From Schistocerca nitens (lineage: Eukaryota; Arthropoda; Insecta; Orthoptera; Acrididae): DNA of 64,000 bases. Under the pieces are notes generated by a model. The model ran no database searches. It was given only the letters and a program-made list of their open reading frames with translations, and was not told the origin of the DNA. A program made the position numbers and the translations under genes. The stretch covers positions 1,053,450,432 to 1,053,514,431 of the forward strand of contig NC_064614.1 in NCBI RefSeq assembly GCF_023898315.1, given 5' to 3'. Of the stretch, positions 43,340 to 55,086 are shown in pieces (positions within the stretch are counted from its first letter, which is position 1; each line of letters begins with the position of its first letter).

Positions 43340-44612
43340 TCCGTGTGTAGAACGGGGAAGGAGCGCGCTCGTATCTGACTTTGACAGTGGGCAGATTGTG
43401 ATGGTCCGGAGTCATTTCAGACTGCACGACTTGTCGGTTGTTCGAGGAGTGCTGTGGTGAATTGTCTTCAAGACGTGGCAAAAGAAAGGTGAAACCACGT
43501 CCAGACTTCTTGAAGTTGGGCGGCCACCTCTCATTACAGACGTCGGACTTCGTAGGCTGGGCAGACTGGTAACACGGGACAGGCGGCGAACTGTGGCGGA
43601 ATTCAAATGGTTCAGATAGCTCTGAGCACTATGGGACTTAACATCTGAGGTCATCAGTCCCCTAGAACTTAGAACTACTTAAACTTAACAAACCTAAGGA
43701 TATCACACACATCCATGCCCGAGGCAGGATTCGATCCTGCGACCGTAGCGGTCGCGCGGTTCCAGACTGAAGCTTCTAGAACCGATGGGTCGCAGAGGCC
43801 GGATATGGCGGAATTAACATCATAGTTTGATTCTGGGCAGAGTGCAAGCGTGTCTGAACTTACAGTGCACCAAAGACTTCTTGACGAATGGTCTCCCCAG
43901 ACGATGACCCGTGCATGTGCAATGTAAACACCCTGGGCCAGTGACCATCAGCACTGGACGTTGGCGCAGTGGTGGAGCGTTACATGGTCTGATGACTCCC
44001 GCTACTTTCTTTATCATGCCTGTGGAAGGGCGCGGATCCGTTTCCTTCCAGAGGAGCAGCTCTTTCGCTCTTGTACTGCAGGATGGAGACAGGATGGCGG
44101 TGGCTCCATTATGTTCTGGGGAACATTCACGTGAGCATCCATGGGTCCTGTGGAGGTCTTGCAAGGCACCATGAGGGCCAAGGAGTATCGTACACTGTTT
44201 TCAGACCACGTACACCCCTTCATGACACTCACGTGTCCCGATGGCAGTGGCATTTTTCAGCAAGACAGTGGGCCGTGTCACAAGTCCAGGAGTGGGATAG
44301 AGTGGTTCGAGGAATACATTGACTTGTCCATTTGATGTGCTGGTCCCCTGGCTCGTCAGATCTGAACTCAGCCGAACACATTGGGGATGTGATTGAACGT
44401 GGCGTCAGAGTTCACTGCCCCGTCCCCAGAATTTTCCGGAATTAAGTGACTTTTGTGCGTGTGTGTGTGTGTGTGTGTAGATGTGGTGCTAATTCCTTCC
44501 AGCCACCTACTAGGGCCTCACTGCCTCCATGACACTGCCTCCATGACACTGCCAAAGGTGATCATACTGGCTGTTAGGTACGTGGTCTTAAAGTTCTGGC
44601 TGATCAGAGTAT
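43340..44612 (+). mobile_element. Tc1-like transposon, third family, split by a SINE
   Basis: The right end is TTCTGGCTGATCAGAGTATA, a Tc1-type terminal repeat; the matching left end is missing. The helix-turn-helix region begins DFDSGQIVMV near 43380. After the SINE (43604-43805) the DDE core shows TWSDDSRYFLYHACGRARIR near 43989 and DGGGSIMFWGTF near 44093-44130 on the plus strand. QDSGPCHKS (44260-44290) replaces the usual QDNAPCH block, and NSAEHIGDVIE the final one. Several frame changes. A GT microsatellite (44456-44479) lies near the end. Inactive. Confidence 0.82.
43604..43805 (-). mobile_element. tRNA-derived SINE inside Tc1, 10-bp duplication
   Basis: Minus-strand SINE with head GGCCTCTGCGACC..., B box GGATCGAATCCTGCC and tail GAGCTATCTGAACCATTTG. 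TGGCGGAATT flanks it at 43594-43603 and 43806-43815, so removing it rejoins the Tc1 sequence. Confidence 0.94.
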
Positions 44613-44946
44613 ATACAAAAACGAGACTATGACTAAACTGATTGCTTCCCAGAGATTACAGAGAATATTAGATTTATGGGTCTCTTCGTAAGAAATGTTT
44701 GTAAAATTCATGAAAAATTGTGGTTGTTGAAATCTGTTTGCTCATATGTAACATACGCGAAAACTTTCCTTTGTTCAAACGTATTTCGAAATGTTGTAAA
44801 AGATCCAGTTCTTCCATTTACTTTCTTTGTGAGGTCGTTGCTATGCATCAGCTCTGAAGCAGGAATCTACTTGTTGTAAAGTTTCGTACTGGTTGTTCCA
44901 GGAAGTACCGGTGCGCTCTTTTAGCGCATTTTAGTTGTCCTCCTAT
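44613..44946. other. Unassigned short stretch
   Basis: AT-rich with one 67-codon frame of no family likeness. Nothing supported. Confidence 0.5.
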
Positions 44947-45151
44947 TCAAATGGCTCAAATGGCTCTGAGCACTATGGGACTTAACATTTGAGGTCATCA
45001 GTCCCCTAGAACTAAAAACTACTTAAACCTAACTAACCTAAGGACATTACACACATCCATGCCCTAGGCAGGATTCGAACCTGCGACCGTAGCGGTCGCG
45101 CGGTTCCAGACAGAAGCGCCTAGAACCGCTCGGCCACTCCAACCGGCAGTC
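44947..45151 (-). mobile_element. tRNA-derived SINE with 10-bp duplication
   Basis: Same family as 43604-43805. GTCCTCCTAT is found at 44937-44946 and 45152-45161. Head with GGTTCGAATCCTGCC, tail CATTTGAGCCATTTGAA. Confidence 0.93.
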
Positions 45152-45237
45152 GTCCTCCTATCTTTCCTGTGCTGCATTGTGGTTTGTACTCTCCACTATG
45201 TTAGGTCAGCGGGTGTTCGCGTTTAATGCGTGCAACA

Positions 45238-46911
45238 AATAATGCAAAAAAGAACGCTAATAAGAACAGATGTGACGCTAAGTGTTATGACAGCAACAGA
45301 GTTGGATAAGCCTTTTTTATACTTCATTTCCTGTTTGTCCAAATCGAAGAATATTGTAGTGGAAACTATTTTTTCATAGCCAGTAGGATTTTCTCAATGA
45401 TTGTGATTATTTTTTTCTTTCTAATTTTTAATTTTCAGTTTCAACCCAAGATTATGGGAGTATGAAGAAAATTTTTCTACTTTCAAGCTCGATTTCATAC
45501 CTCCTTAGATATCCGGAATTTAATCATTTGAATATGCCATTTCAGGTATTTGAATGAAACAAGCGTCCTCGATATTCATGATTATAACATAAAAAGACGA
45601 ACTTCGCATATGCTATTAGTGACGTTTGTAAAGAAAGTTATCGTTATACTAGTAACCTTAAATAAAATGCCAGTTTTTTCTATATTGTCCAATGATGCTT
45701 GTGTAGAACTGGCCTTCACCAGTTATATTTTGTGCAGTGGTGGTGGTGGTGGTGGTGGTTAGTGTTTAACGTCCCGTCGACAACGAGGTCATTAGAGACG
45801 GAGCGCTCGGGTTAGGGAAGGAGTGGGAAGGAAATCGGCCGTGCCCTTTCAAAGGAACCATCCCGGCATTTGCCTGAAACGATTTAGGGAAATCACGGAA
45901 AACCTAAATCAGGATGGCCGGAGACGGGATTGAACCGTCGTCCTCCCGAATGCGAGTCCAGTGTGCTAACCACTGCGCCACCTCGCTCGGTTTTTGTGCA
46001 GTGTTTTGGGTAACAAATACTGGATCGTAGTCACTTGAATATCTTGTCAACTTTCTGCGAATTTCTAGTTCTTCACAGAAATAGATTTTGTAATGTTATC
46101 TTTTGCGCCTGTGCCTTCTGCTATAATGATAATGTGTGTCCCTTGTAACATGGAACAGAATATAGCATATTTAGGTTGACTGAATGGCATGATGAGGAGC
46201 GTATTGTTTGCTGCCTATTAATATCTGCGACGTCAAAAATATTTATCGAATAAAGCAATCAATTTCAACTATGCGCGTCCGCAGAAACTTCTTACAAGGA
46301 TGCAAGATTCAAAATTTGCCTTTTTTCATGTTATTGATTTTATGAGTCTGAAAACACGTCGTGTCCAAAGAACTAATTTGCCAAGAAGCACGAAAACTTA
46401 TGCTTTGTCAAAAGATAGCTAGTTATCTTCTTTGTGTTTTTAAGGTGGATTACTTTGATCGTACCTAAACGGGACGCACATTTGAACAGTATATGCAAAT
46501 TACGTCTTCTTGTATTATTATCATCACTAATAGCATATGCGAAGTTCGTCTTTTTATGTTATAATCATGAATATCGAGGACGCTTGTTTCATTCAAATAC
46601 CTGAAATGGCATATTCAAATGATTAAATTCCGGATATCTAAAGAGGTATGAAATCGAGCTTGAAAGTAGAAAAATTTTCTTCATACTCCCATAATGTTGG
46701 GTTGAAACTGAAAATTAAAAATTAGAAATAAAAAAAAATAATCACAATCATTGAGAAAATCCTGCTGGCTATGAAAAAATAGTTTCCACTACAATATTCT
46801 TCGATTTGGACAAACAGGAAATGAAGTATAAAAAAGGCTTATTCAACTCTGTTGCTGTCATAACACTTAGCGTCACATCTGTTCTTATTAGCGTTCTTTT
46901 TTGCATTATTT
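45238..46911. mobile_element. Foldback element with ~385-bp near-perfect inverted arms
   Basis: 45238-45622 and 46523-46911 are inverted copies; by eye they differ by about five substitutions and one or two short indels. The outer tips begin AAATAATGCAAAAAAGAACG. The 900-bp centre has no recognisable coding region and contains a SINE (45740-45991). Likely a non-autonomous DNA transposon of the foldback or long-TIR type. I found no clear duplication outside the arms. Confidence 0.85.
45740..45991 (-). mobile_element. tRNA-derived SINE (third family) with 12-bp duplication
   Basis: On the minus strand the head CCGAGCGAGGTGGCGCAGTG then GGTTCAATCCCGTCTCC carries A- and B-box-like sequences. The body runs through AAATCGTTTCAGGCAAATGC to a (CCA)n tail. 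TTTTGTGCAGTG stands at 45728-45739 and 45992-46003. It is the only difference in kind between the foldback centre and plain unique sequence. Confidence 0.93.
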
Positions 46912-47047
46912 TTAAGATATATTTTTTAGTGTCGCCTTGCTAACTGAAGTTAACCAAAATGTGTTTTGTAAACTACGTTTTTTTTAGATTGGTTAGCTCT
47001 TTGCTCACACACAGTAATGAGTAAGTTGCTTCCTTATTTCTGATTTC

Positions 47048-49478
47048 CAGAAGACTTTGACGCTATTCCTCACATGCGAATTTTAATCAAATTGTTTGCC
47101 TAAGGAGTATCGTCACCGTTGTACGCCTAGACCCGTGATTTCCTGTCACGAAGGTCAGAGTTCGTAGTAATTGACAGAAAGTCATCGAGTGAAACGAATG
47201 TGATATCTGTCGTTCCTCAGGGAAGTGTTGTAGGCCTTCTACTACTCCTGATCCAAATAAGTGATTTAGGAGACAATCTGAGCCCTTTTTAGATAGTTTA
47301 CAGATGATGCTGTCATTTAGTGTCTCGCAATTCCAAAATGATTTCAATGGGATAGCTGAATTGTGACAAAAGCGTCAATTGACTCTAAATAATGAAAAAT
47401 GTGAAGTCATGCACATGAGTACCAAAATGAATCCGCTAATTTTGGTTACAGGATAAATCACACAAATCTAAAGGTTGTGAATTCAACTAAATTGTAATTA
47501 CGAGTAACTTAAATTAAGAGAATCACATCTATAATGTTGTGGGAATGGCAAACCAAGGACTACGTATCATTGGCAGAACACTTAAAAATGCAAAATGCCT
47601 ACTAAAGAGACTGCTTACACGACACTAAATCGTCCTGTTCTGGGGACTGCTGCGCAGTGTGGAATCCGCATCAGCTATGATCGACGGAGGACATAGAAAA
47701 AGTTCCAAGGAGGACAGCTTGTTTTGTATTACAGATGAACAGGGGAGAGAGTGCCACGGATAAGATACACAAATTGTGGCGGCAACCGTTAAATCAAAGC
47801 ATTTTTCGTTCCAGCTGGATCTTATCATGAAATCAGTCAGCAACTTTCTCCACCAAATGACAAAATATTTTGTTGGCGCCCACCTATAGAGGGCGAAATT
47901 TATTTATTTATTGTTCCGTGGGACCAAATTAAGGAGAAGTCTCCATGGTCATGGAACGAGTCAATGCATGAAATTATAAGACGATAGTAGAAACAGATAA
48001 AATGAAATATAAGTAACATATTCAGGCGACAAGTTGTAAGTTTAAATAAAGAAAATCAACAATTTAACACTGGAATTGCTTAATTTTTCAGCTCTTCCAG
48101 GAGCTCCTCGACAGAATAGAAGGAGTGAGCCATGAGGAAACTCTTCAGTTTAGACTTAAAAGTGTTTGGGCTACTGCTAAGATTTTTGAGTTGTTGTGGT
48201 AGCTTATTGCAAATGGATGCAGCAGAATACTGCAATCCTCTCTGCACAAGAGTCAAGGAAGCGCATTCCACATGCAGAATTGATTTCTGACTAGTATTAA
48301 CGGAGTGAAAGCTGCTAACTCTTGGGAATAAGCTAATATTGCTAACAACAAACGACATTAAAGAAAATATATACTGTGAGGGCAATGTCAGAATTCCCAG
48401 ACTATTGAATAGGGGTCGACAAGAGGTTCTCTAACTTACACCACACATTGCTCGAACAGCCCGTTTTTGAGGCAAAAATACCCTTTTTGAATCAGAAGAA
48501 TTACCCCAAAAAATAATACCATATGACAAAAGCGTATGAAAATATGCGAAGTAGACTACTTATCGTGTTGAACTGTCACTTATTTCAGATACTGTTCTAA
48601 TGGTAAATAAAGCAGCATTTCGTTTCTGAACAAGATCCTAAACATGGGCTTTCCACAACAGCTTACTATCTATCCGAACGCCTAGGATCTTGAACTGTTC
48701 CGCCTCGCTTATAATATGCCCATTTTGTCTGATCAAAATATCGGTTCTTGTTGAATTGTGAGTTAGAAACTGTAAAAACTGAGTCTTACTGTGATTTAGC
48801 ATCAAATTATTTTGCACAAGCCCCGAACTTATTTCATGAACTACATTATTTGATACTGTTTCAATATTACACACAAGATCCTTCACTACCAAGCAGGTGT
48901 CATCAGCAAACAGAAATATTTTTTAATCACCTGTAATACTAGAAGGCATATCATTTACATAAATAAGAAACAGCAGTGGCCCCAGCACCAACCCCACTTA
49001 ACAATGCCCCATTGGGACTGAACATCACTATCACTCTCAATATTGCGGAGAATTACCTTCTGCTTTCTGTTCTTAAAGTAAGAGGCGAACCAATTGTAAG
49101 CTACTCCCTTTACTCCATAATGGTCCAACTTCTGCAATAATATTTTGTGGTCAACACAGTCAAAAGCCTTCGTTAAATCAAAGAAAACGCCTAGCGTTCG
49201 CAACCTTTTATTAAATCCGTCCAAACCCTCACAGAGAAAAGAGAATATAGCATTTTCAGTTGTTAAACCATTTGTAAAATCAAACTGTACATTTTCTTCA
49301 TTGTCATAAAATAAGAGAAATCAGAATTCGCATGGGAGGACTTACGTGCTACTTTTTCCCGCTCGCTGTTCGAGAGAGTACAACGATAGAGAAACATTTT
49401 GAAAGTAGGTCGATGAACCTCTCGCGGGCGATTACTTGTGAATTTCAGAGTAGTCACGCAGGTATTGATGTTGATATA
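47048..49478 (+). mobile_element. I/Jockey-like LINE remnant (+), split by another LINE
   Basis: Plus-strand reading from DFDAIPHMRILIKL (motif A region, 47050-47090) through VISVVPQGSVVGLLLLLIQI to a motif C relic in CAGATGATGCTGTCAT (47303-47318). LNNEKCEVMHMSTKMNP and the C-terminal QPLNQSIFRSSW region follow, to 47892. The 3' end resumes after the inserted LINE at 49295 (ATAAAATAAGAGAAATC) and finishes near 49478. Many stops. The tail matches 11349-11690. Confidence 0.75.
47893..49294 (-). mobile_element. Jockey-like LINE (-), 5'-truncated, nested in the + LINE
   Basis: Minus-strand reading starts inside reverse transcriptase: FTNGLTTENAIF, motif A as GVFFDLTKAFDCVDHKILL, GVAYNWFASYFKNRKQKVIL, motif C as LFADDTCLVVKDL near 48915, ILGVRIDSKLLWKAHV, and the C-terminal tail SFYSVEELLEELKN ending at 48080. 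A 3' untranslated region of about 185 bp follows. Frameshifts and the lost GDVQ/GSVLGP block near 48990 make it inactive. Comparison with related 3' ends shows it interrupts the plus-strand LINE. Confidence 0.85.
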
Positions 49479-51179
49479 AAGTGTATCCCAGGGGCAATAT
49501 AGACAAGATAAATGAAGGTATCCTCCCAAAAGAATCTTCAAGTTGGCCATATAATCAACTTTTAGTAGCCTGGGACTACACCAAGTTAATTCTCGTCTCT
49601 CAGATTACTGTAAAGCGTGTCAATTGGAATGTGAATTCGCAGTTTTGCGTCTGCATGTGGAACTATGTTGCACCCGTAGGCTTGAGACGGTCCAGCTTCT
49701 GGAGAGCACACCTTTGCGACCTTGGAATTTCACGTGGGTCTTCCATTGTTCTAGCACAGAAATTGTCTATATTAGACTGATGTGTGTGAGATTTCACACG
49801 TCTGCACAGTACACGCCTGCTACACCAGCTCTAGCGTGTAAACCAAAAGCGTCAGCAAACCTTAGTATTTTTTCCCCCACATACTGTCGTGATTTCGTTG
49901 TGCATTAAGGAGAGGGGGCGTCCTTGAGGAAATTGGGGACGGATGACTGGCACGTTTAATACTGCCATGTTCATTGGGGATCGGCGGCGGTATACGTGCT
50001 CCGTGCTGTTAGACCCGCGTGGCTCCGCAATGACTAGCGACATTATTTCGGCACGGTTATGCAAAGCATCGTATCCATTTTGACTGCACATAAGCGCCGA
50101 AGCCACAGCCGCTCCCCCGAATTGGCTGGCATATTGCCCGTAGACAGTGACGAAGAATAAAATTCAAGACATACATAGTAGCACTGCTGTATTTCTTGTG
50201 ACCAGCAATGTTCAATGTGTGGAACCGCAGACAATGAAAATTATGTAGTGTGTAAAAGAAGCTGTACCCAGGTACCCTCCACACGCACCCCATTGCGGAC
50301 GCCTATGGTTTCCACAGTTACCTATTACGGATATAATCAGAAGGCAGAAGCATCTTACCTCTCGCAGTCAATCTGTCATGATTGTGAATTATATTTAAAA
50401 CGTGTTAATGTTTTCGTACGTATTGAGTAACAGTATTGAGGTATACCGCATTATATGCTACAGTGATTGTGAATGTATGTTTGTGAAGGTAATTCGAAGC
50501 GACGTGATGTATGAAAATTTCCACACGTATTAATTTAACGGTCGCAGATAAAGCAGCATGCCCATGGGTTGCTTCCTCCTTCACCCGAGCTTAGTGGGGA
50601 CGCAAAACACTAGATAATGGGCCTCACTAGTGTTTTGCACGCTGTCTTACACGAGGTGTGTAAGATATCGAACCTTTGATCGACAGAAATATGTATGTCA
50701 TTGTCATTCTTCAAGCCACCTGTGACTCACGTTGCATCTGATGTAGATAACGAGTTACGTTATCAAAATACTGTGCTAGAACGATGCTGATATTCGGCAG
50801 AACACTCGACAGTTCAAAGACGTCAGAAATACGTACATCGATATGCAAATACAGAACCCTAATTCCCTTAAAAATAATCTTCTTGGTAATGCACATGCTT
50901 GTCCTCTCTTGACTCAAATCGTGTTCTACATTTGCAGTTTGGGAAATAGTCAAAACTTGTGTGGAAAGACGTCGGGAATTCAGGTTGCCTAGCTAACCAT
51001 ATTAATGTTGTGTTTGCGAGTCAGACGAGCAGAACGGGTGGGTGTGGTTTCATGTTGTAGCTGCCACGCTTGGCTGCCGAAAGATCAAGTCCGTTGTGCC
51101 ACACAGTTTCATGGAGGCGGCGAAAGAGCTGGTAGTATCATTAGGCTTTGTGGTGTATAGCCGCGCTGCACCTCTCCAC
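49479..51179. other. Unassigned stretch, 1.7 kb
   Basis: Frames of 60-99 codons on both strands (for example 49481-49780, +) show no family likeness. No RNA gene or element ends seen. Old repeats are possible. Confidence 0.45.
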
Positions 51180-51720
51180 AATATTTGAACAAATCGGTCA
51201 ACATGACATTACTGCAGATCTGTAATACTATTTTGTCCTTGGGGACGTCGGATGTTTCCACTGTGACAACAGAAATTTGGTTTTAGGTCAAACCCACAAA
51301 TTCATATCTCATCGCATGTGATCACAGAGTTGAGGAAGTTGGAGTTACTGATTTCATTGTGCAGATATTGTGCGATTTCGAGACGGAGTTGCTTCTACTC
51401 CATTGCCAGCAGTTTTGGTACAAATTTCGCCAACAGTCTCCACATGTATAAATCGTCGGTGGAAACAGAATGTATCGGTCCACTGTTTACGTGTTCTCGT
51501 TGCGTGATACGACTGTCTTCCATGATCAAAGACTGCACTTGCTCAAGGAAATTGTCATTTCCGTTAGTCGAGCGTCTCCCATAACTCGAGTTCGCCGCCC
51601 AGTAACGTGTGGCCATCTTTAAAGCAGTTGTATTGTTCCGTGGTATCGTCTCCAAGAGCCTGTAGGATCATGCGAATGATTTCCATTTGCGTATCGTCAA
51701 GCTTTCGGTAAAATTTGATG
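51180..51720 (-). pseudogene. Mariner transposase fragment
   Basis: Minus-strand reading from 51655 gives QREHVNSGPIHSVSTDDLYM, RLLAKFVPKLLAMEQKQLRL, EIAQYLHNEISNSNFLNSVI and TCDE, then ICGFD after a stop. This matches the central mariner block (..GS.HSIL...L...R..AKFVPRLL..EQK..R) up to the first catalytic Asp region (here ITCDE in place of ITGDE). The DNA-binding N-terminus and the third catalytic block are not seen. Terminal repeats were not found. Confidence 0.8.
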
Positions 51721-51879
51721 CAATATCGTTATCAGTTCATTCCTTAATATTTCAACTTCATGGAATCCGACGAATGCTAACTACACATCCTCATTTAGCG
51801 GTTGAAACGCAGTGTACTGCCGGGAAAAAATTCATGACATCGCATGAATGTCGCTCACCACACCTTCACTGAAGAACGT

Positions 51880-52250
51880 CTCTCGCGCATTATTGCTTTA
51901 CACGAGAAAGAAGATTCAGTACCTCCTGAACACAATTCGCAGATCAGCTACCCTTTCCTAAAGTTCTCTCAGTAACCTGGTGTCGATCATTCACTTTCTC
52001 TTCAATTGGCCTTGTGTGTTCGTTATATTTATTTCTATTTGAAACGTTACGCCTAGATATTTTATCGAATGATCTCTTTCAAGCAACATATTAGTATTAC
52101 CGATTCGTGCATTACAGGATTCTTTTTCCAACTAATCTCCACTAACTTTCATTTTCTACATGTAGAGAAGGCTGCCATTCATCACGCCAAATAGAAATTG
52201 TAAGTCATCCAGTACGCTCCTACAGTCGCTCACCGACCACCAGTCAGTTG
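51880..52250 (-). pseudogene. LINE reverse transcriptase C-terminal fragment
   Basis: A minus-strand frame reads HARIGNTNMLLERDHSIKYL then GVTFQIEINI near 52110-52020, the IKYLGV block that follows the palm in Jockey/I-group LINEs. Stops occur on both sides. Too short to place in a clade. Confidence 0.6.
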
Positions 52251-52547
52251 TGATCAGGCAGTGTTAAGTAGTAGGCGTTCGACTCTCTAATAGTGCGTCA
52301 AAGTTGTGTTACAAATCACAGTAGAGCGACATCTCTGAATGAGGTGTTCAAGAGATTCTCCAGATACATTACAAATTCAAAATGTGACATATTCAAAACG
52401 CTGACGATTCTTTACTGGACAAAAACATCACGGATGAGGAGACTTCGTGTTACCTATACGAGACTAAAATAAAATGACGAAGTACAGAATTCACAGAAAG
52501 GCCAACGCTTTGCCAGCCTAAAATGTATCCAAACCGGTGTTAAAAAA

Positions 52548-52747
52548 AATATGGTTCAAATGGCTCTAAGCACTATGGGACTTAACATATGAGGTCATCA
52601 GTCCCCTAGAACTTAGAACTATTTACACCAAACTAACCTAAGGACATCACACACATCCATACCCGAGGCCGGATTCGAACCTGCGACCGTAGCGTTCGCG
52701 CGGTTCCAGACTGAAGCGCCTAGAACCGCTCGGCCACACCGGCCGGC
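52548..52747 (-). mobile_element. tRNA-derived SINE
   Basis: Same family as 43604 and 44947: head GGCCGGTGTGGCCGAGCGG, B box GGTTCGAATCC, tail GAGCCATTTGAACCATA. No clear duplication; an A-rich tract lies to the left. Confidence 0.9.
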
Positions 52748-54197
52748 CAAACATCCCAAAGAAGAACTATTCTGACAGTTTAACGTGGTTGCATGAATGT
52801 TTGAGCGTTGTGCTCAAATGGGGAGAAGGGGGGTGCGGGAGATTGGGTCGAACGAATGAAGCATTAAGACCACCATCTTAATGTCTCTATTTTTTTATTA
52901 ATCCAATTCCGAAACTTTTTGGACTGACGGATATGTTGAGTAACAATTTTTAAATTTATTTCCATTTTGTTGATTTTTATTCCGCGTGCTAGTTAACTAC
53001 TGAAGCGTAACTAAATTTGTACCATTACCTTGACTCAACTTTTAAATTTCATCATGGTATATCACCAGGAAAGGATTGTAATAAATATTTTTTTTTGTGT
53101 ATGCCTCTTTTAACCATTCTGAACTTATAGATCGTTATCGTGAACTGATGAAACGTAACCGACTTTGGAACCTACAATTGGTTGGCCGGCTGGGCTGTAA
53201 ACGGCTGCCTTGTTTCGCTACAGGGGCTGGATCGGTCAGGCTTCTTCGCTTGCCAAATTGGCGGCTCCCCAGAAGTGAAGAGTTATGGCGAACTGCCAGG
53301 AAATCTGCTTAGTGATAGCAGACCGAGCCATCTCCCGACTAAATATGCTTATGCCTCCCCTTTTCCCGCTCCCTTCACACCGCAAAGTGATGTGCCACTA
53401 CCCGATTTACGGTCCTCTGCTAAATCTTGGCAGCGTGGCAAGCACTTGGCAAGTCGAGCGATCTTTTGGGAGGGACAACGGACGTAAAGCGCTACACTCC
53501 AGAACACATTAGTGTATAAAAGTGCAGAACAGACGTCAATTGGGAAGCTCGAAGTAACGGTCAAGCTTGCGTGAACAATATTGTGTTCATTAAAATTTTG
53601 CGACCAACCCGTTGCAGATCAAGTTATAAAAGCAGAAAAACTATAAAGAAGACCCTCGTGATAGAAAGTCATTCAATTTTATTAACGTGATAAGCCCTGT
53701 TACTTAACGGTGCGCAGTAATCTCTTGCTATCTGCTGCAGGTAGCCTTTATACTGCAGTGGTCATCAGGGGATTGAGGACAAATATCAACGACTGAGGTT
53801 GTGATTTATCACAGGTATAAATAATACATACGTATTGTTGGTCTCCTAAGCTGGGCAAGTATAAAATTAATGAAGTAAATAACGGGAATCAGTTAATGGA
53901 TGGCAACACAAAAAACATGATAATAAAATCCTATTTGTCGGAAAAGTACATTAAAGAATCGAGAAAATGAACGAACAATTTCAGATATCGATGTAAGATG
54001 ATCACGATTCTCCGAGTAAAGTATAGTATGCCGTAACAAAATTAAATTCCTTTCGCAGCAAACAGTACTGTCAAACATTGGCGTAAAACTAAGAAGTATT
54101 TAAACGGAGTACTGTCATCATTTGTCTCGCACTGGTCCCTCGAAAGCACAACGTCCAATTACCTACTTTATTTATATTCAGCTGGTACGAGATGTCC
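52748..54197. other. Unassigned stretch with a possible promoter or LTR
   Basis: 53170-53580 is richer in GC and holds overlapping frames of 60-101 codons without family likeness. The only signal is the TATA box listed separately. The rest is AT-rich and featureless to me. Confidence 0.4.
53514..53521 (+). promoter_or_regulatory. TATA-box-like sequence, possible core promoter
   Basis: TATAAAAG is followed about 25 bases downstream by GTCAATTGGG and further by AACAATATTGTGTTCATT. Its setting, a GC-richer 400-bp block before and AT-rich sequence after, resembles an isolated LTR, but no TG/CA ends or duplication could be fixed. Confidence 0.25.
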
Positions 54198-54434
54198 GAA
54201 TCCGGTAGCTGAGTGGTCAGCGCCACTGAATGTCAATTCGAAGCGCCCGGCTTCGATTCCAGGCTAGGTCGCAGATTTTCTCCGCTCAGCGACTGGGTGT
54301 TGTGTGGTCCTGATCACCACCAGTTCATCCCCATCGACGCGCAAGTCACCGAAGTGGCGTCAAATCGAAAGACTTGCACCCGGCGAACGGTCTGCCCGAC
54401 AGGAGGCCCTAGCCACACGACATTTATATTTTAA
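54198..54434 (+). mobile_element. tRNA-derived SINE (fourth family)
   Basis: Head: GTAGCTGAGTGGTCAGCG (A box) and GGCTTCGATTCCAGGC (B box). Body: GTGTTGTGTGGTCCTGATC and the block GACTTGCACCCGGCGAACGG, ending in ACGACATTTATATTTT. Imperfect duplication: AGCTGGTACGAG before, AACTGGTGCGAG after. Confidence 0.88.
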
Positions 54435-54888
54435 CTGGTGCGAGTGTATACGTTAACCTCGTGACCGGAGAGCACCCGAAATATAAAAGAAAAACTCTTA
54501 TAAAGTTTGAAAGCGGCTGTTTGATTACGAGCGCCTTTTCATGTATTGTAGATTTGCAGGGCGCATGGTGTTATTCACTTGTTGGTAGCAGACAGTCTCT
54601 CCGATCGTGGACCTGTCCGCTCATGTGATGCATCTTCGTCAGATGCAGAAATTTTAGGATCTCTCTCAGTGACGCCTAAGACTCTAGCCTTACCTGGTCA
54701 AGGGAAAGTCAAGGCGCGTGTAAGTTTTTCGCCAGCACATGCTGATTCACATAGCGCGCGCACTGCAATTGCCTTTCTACGAATAATTTTCAGAATACTA
54801 CTAGGTTCTGACAAAGTCGTTATTATTTTCCATTGATATTCGTGTGGAAATCTCGCATGCTAAGTGCGGCTCTACGTTCACCCTTGCA
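54435..54888. other. Unassigned stretch
   Basis: One 85-codon frame (54579-54836, +) without family likeness. Nothing supported. Confidence 0.5.
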
Positions 54889-55050
54889 CACTTAAGTGCC
54901 AAATAAACTGATATAGAAATGCATATTCAAATACAGAGATACGTAAACAGGCAAAAAATGGCGATGCTATCGGCAACACCTATGTAAGACCACAAGTGTC
55001 TGGTGCTGCTGTTTGATCGGTTACTGCTGCTACAGCAGCAGGTTGGGAAC
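54889..55050 (+). mobile_element. Isolated left end of a Tc1-like element
   Basis: CACTTAAGTGCCAAATAAAC followed by ATACAGAGATACGTAAACAG, then GACCACAAGTGTCTGGTGC, repeats the first 150 bases of the Tc1 that starts at 55087. It stops near GGTTGGGAACAC. A truncated relative sits directly upstream of the longer copy, in the same orientation. Confidence 0.75.
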
Positions 55051-55086
55051 ACACATTAATCCCAATGGCTATCACATCCTGAGTTA

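Noticed and set aside
53097..53564. Host exon in the GC-richer patch
   Set aside because: Several short frames on both strands, none with domain wording or convincing splice pattern; a possible LTR explains the TATA box as well.
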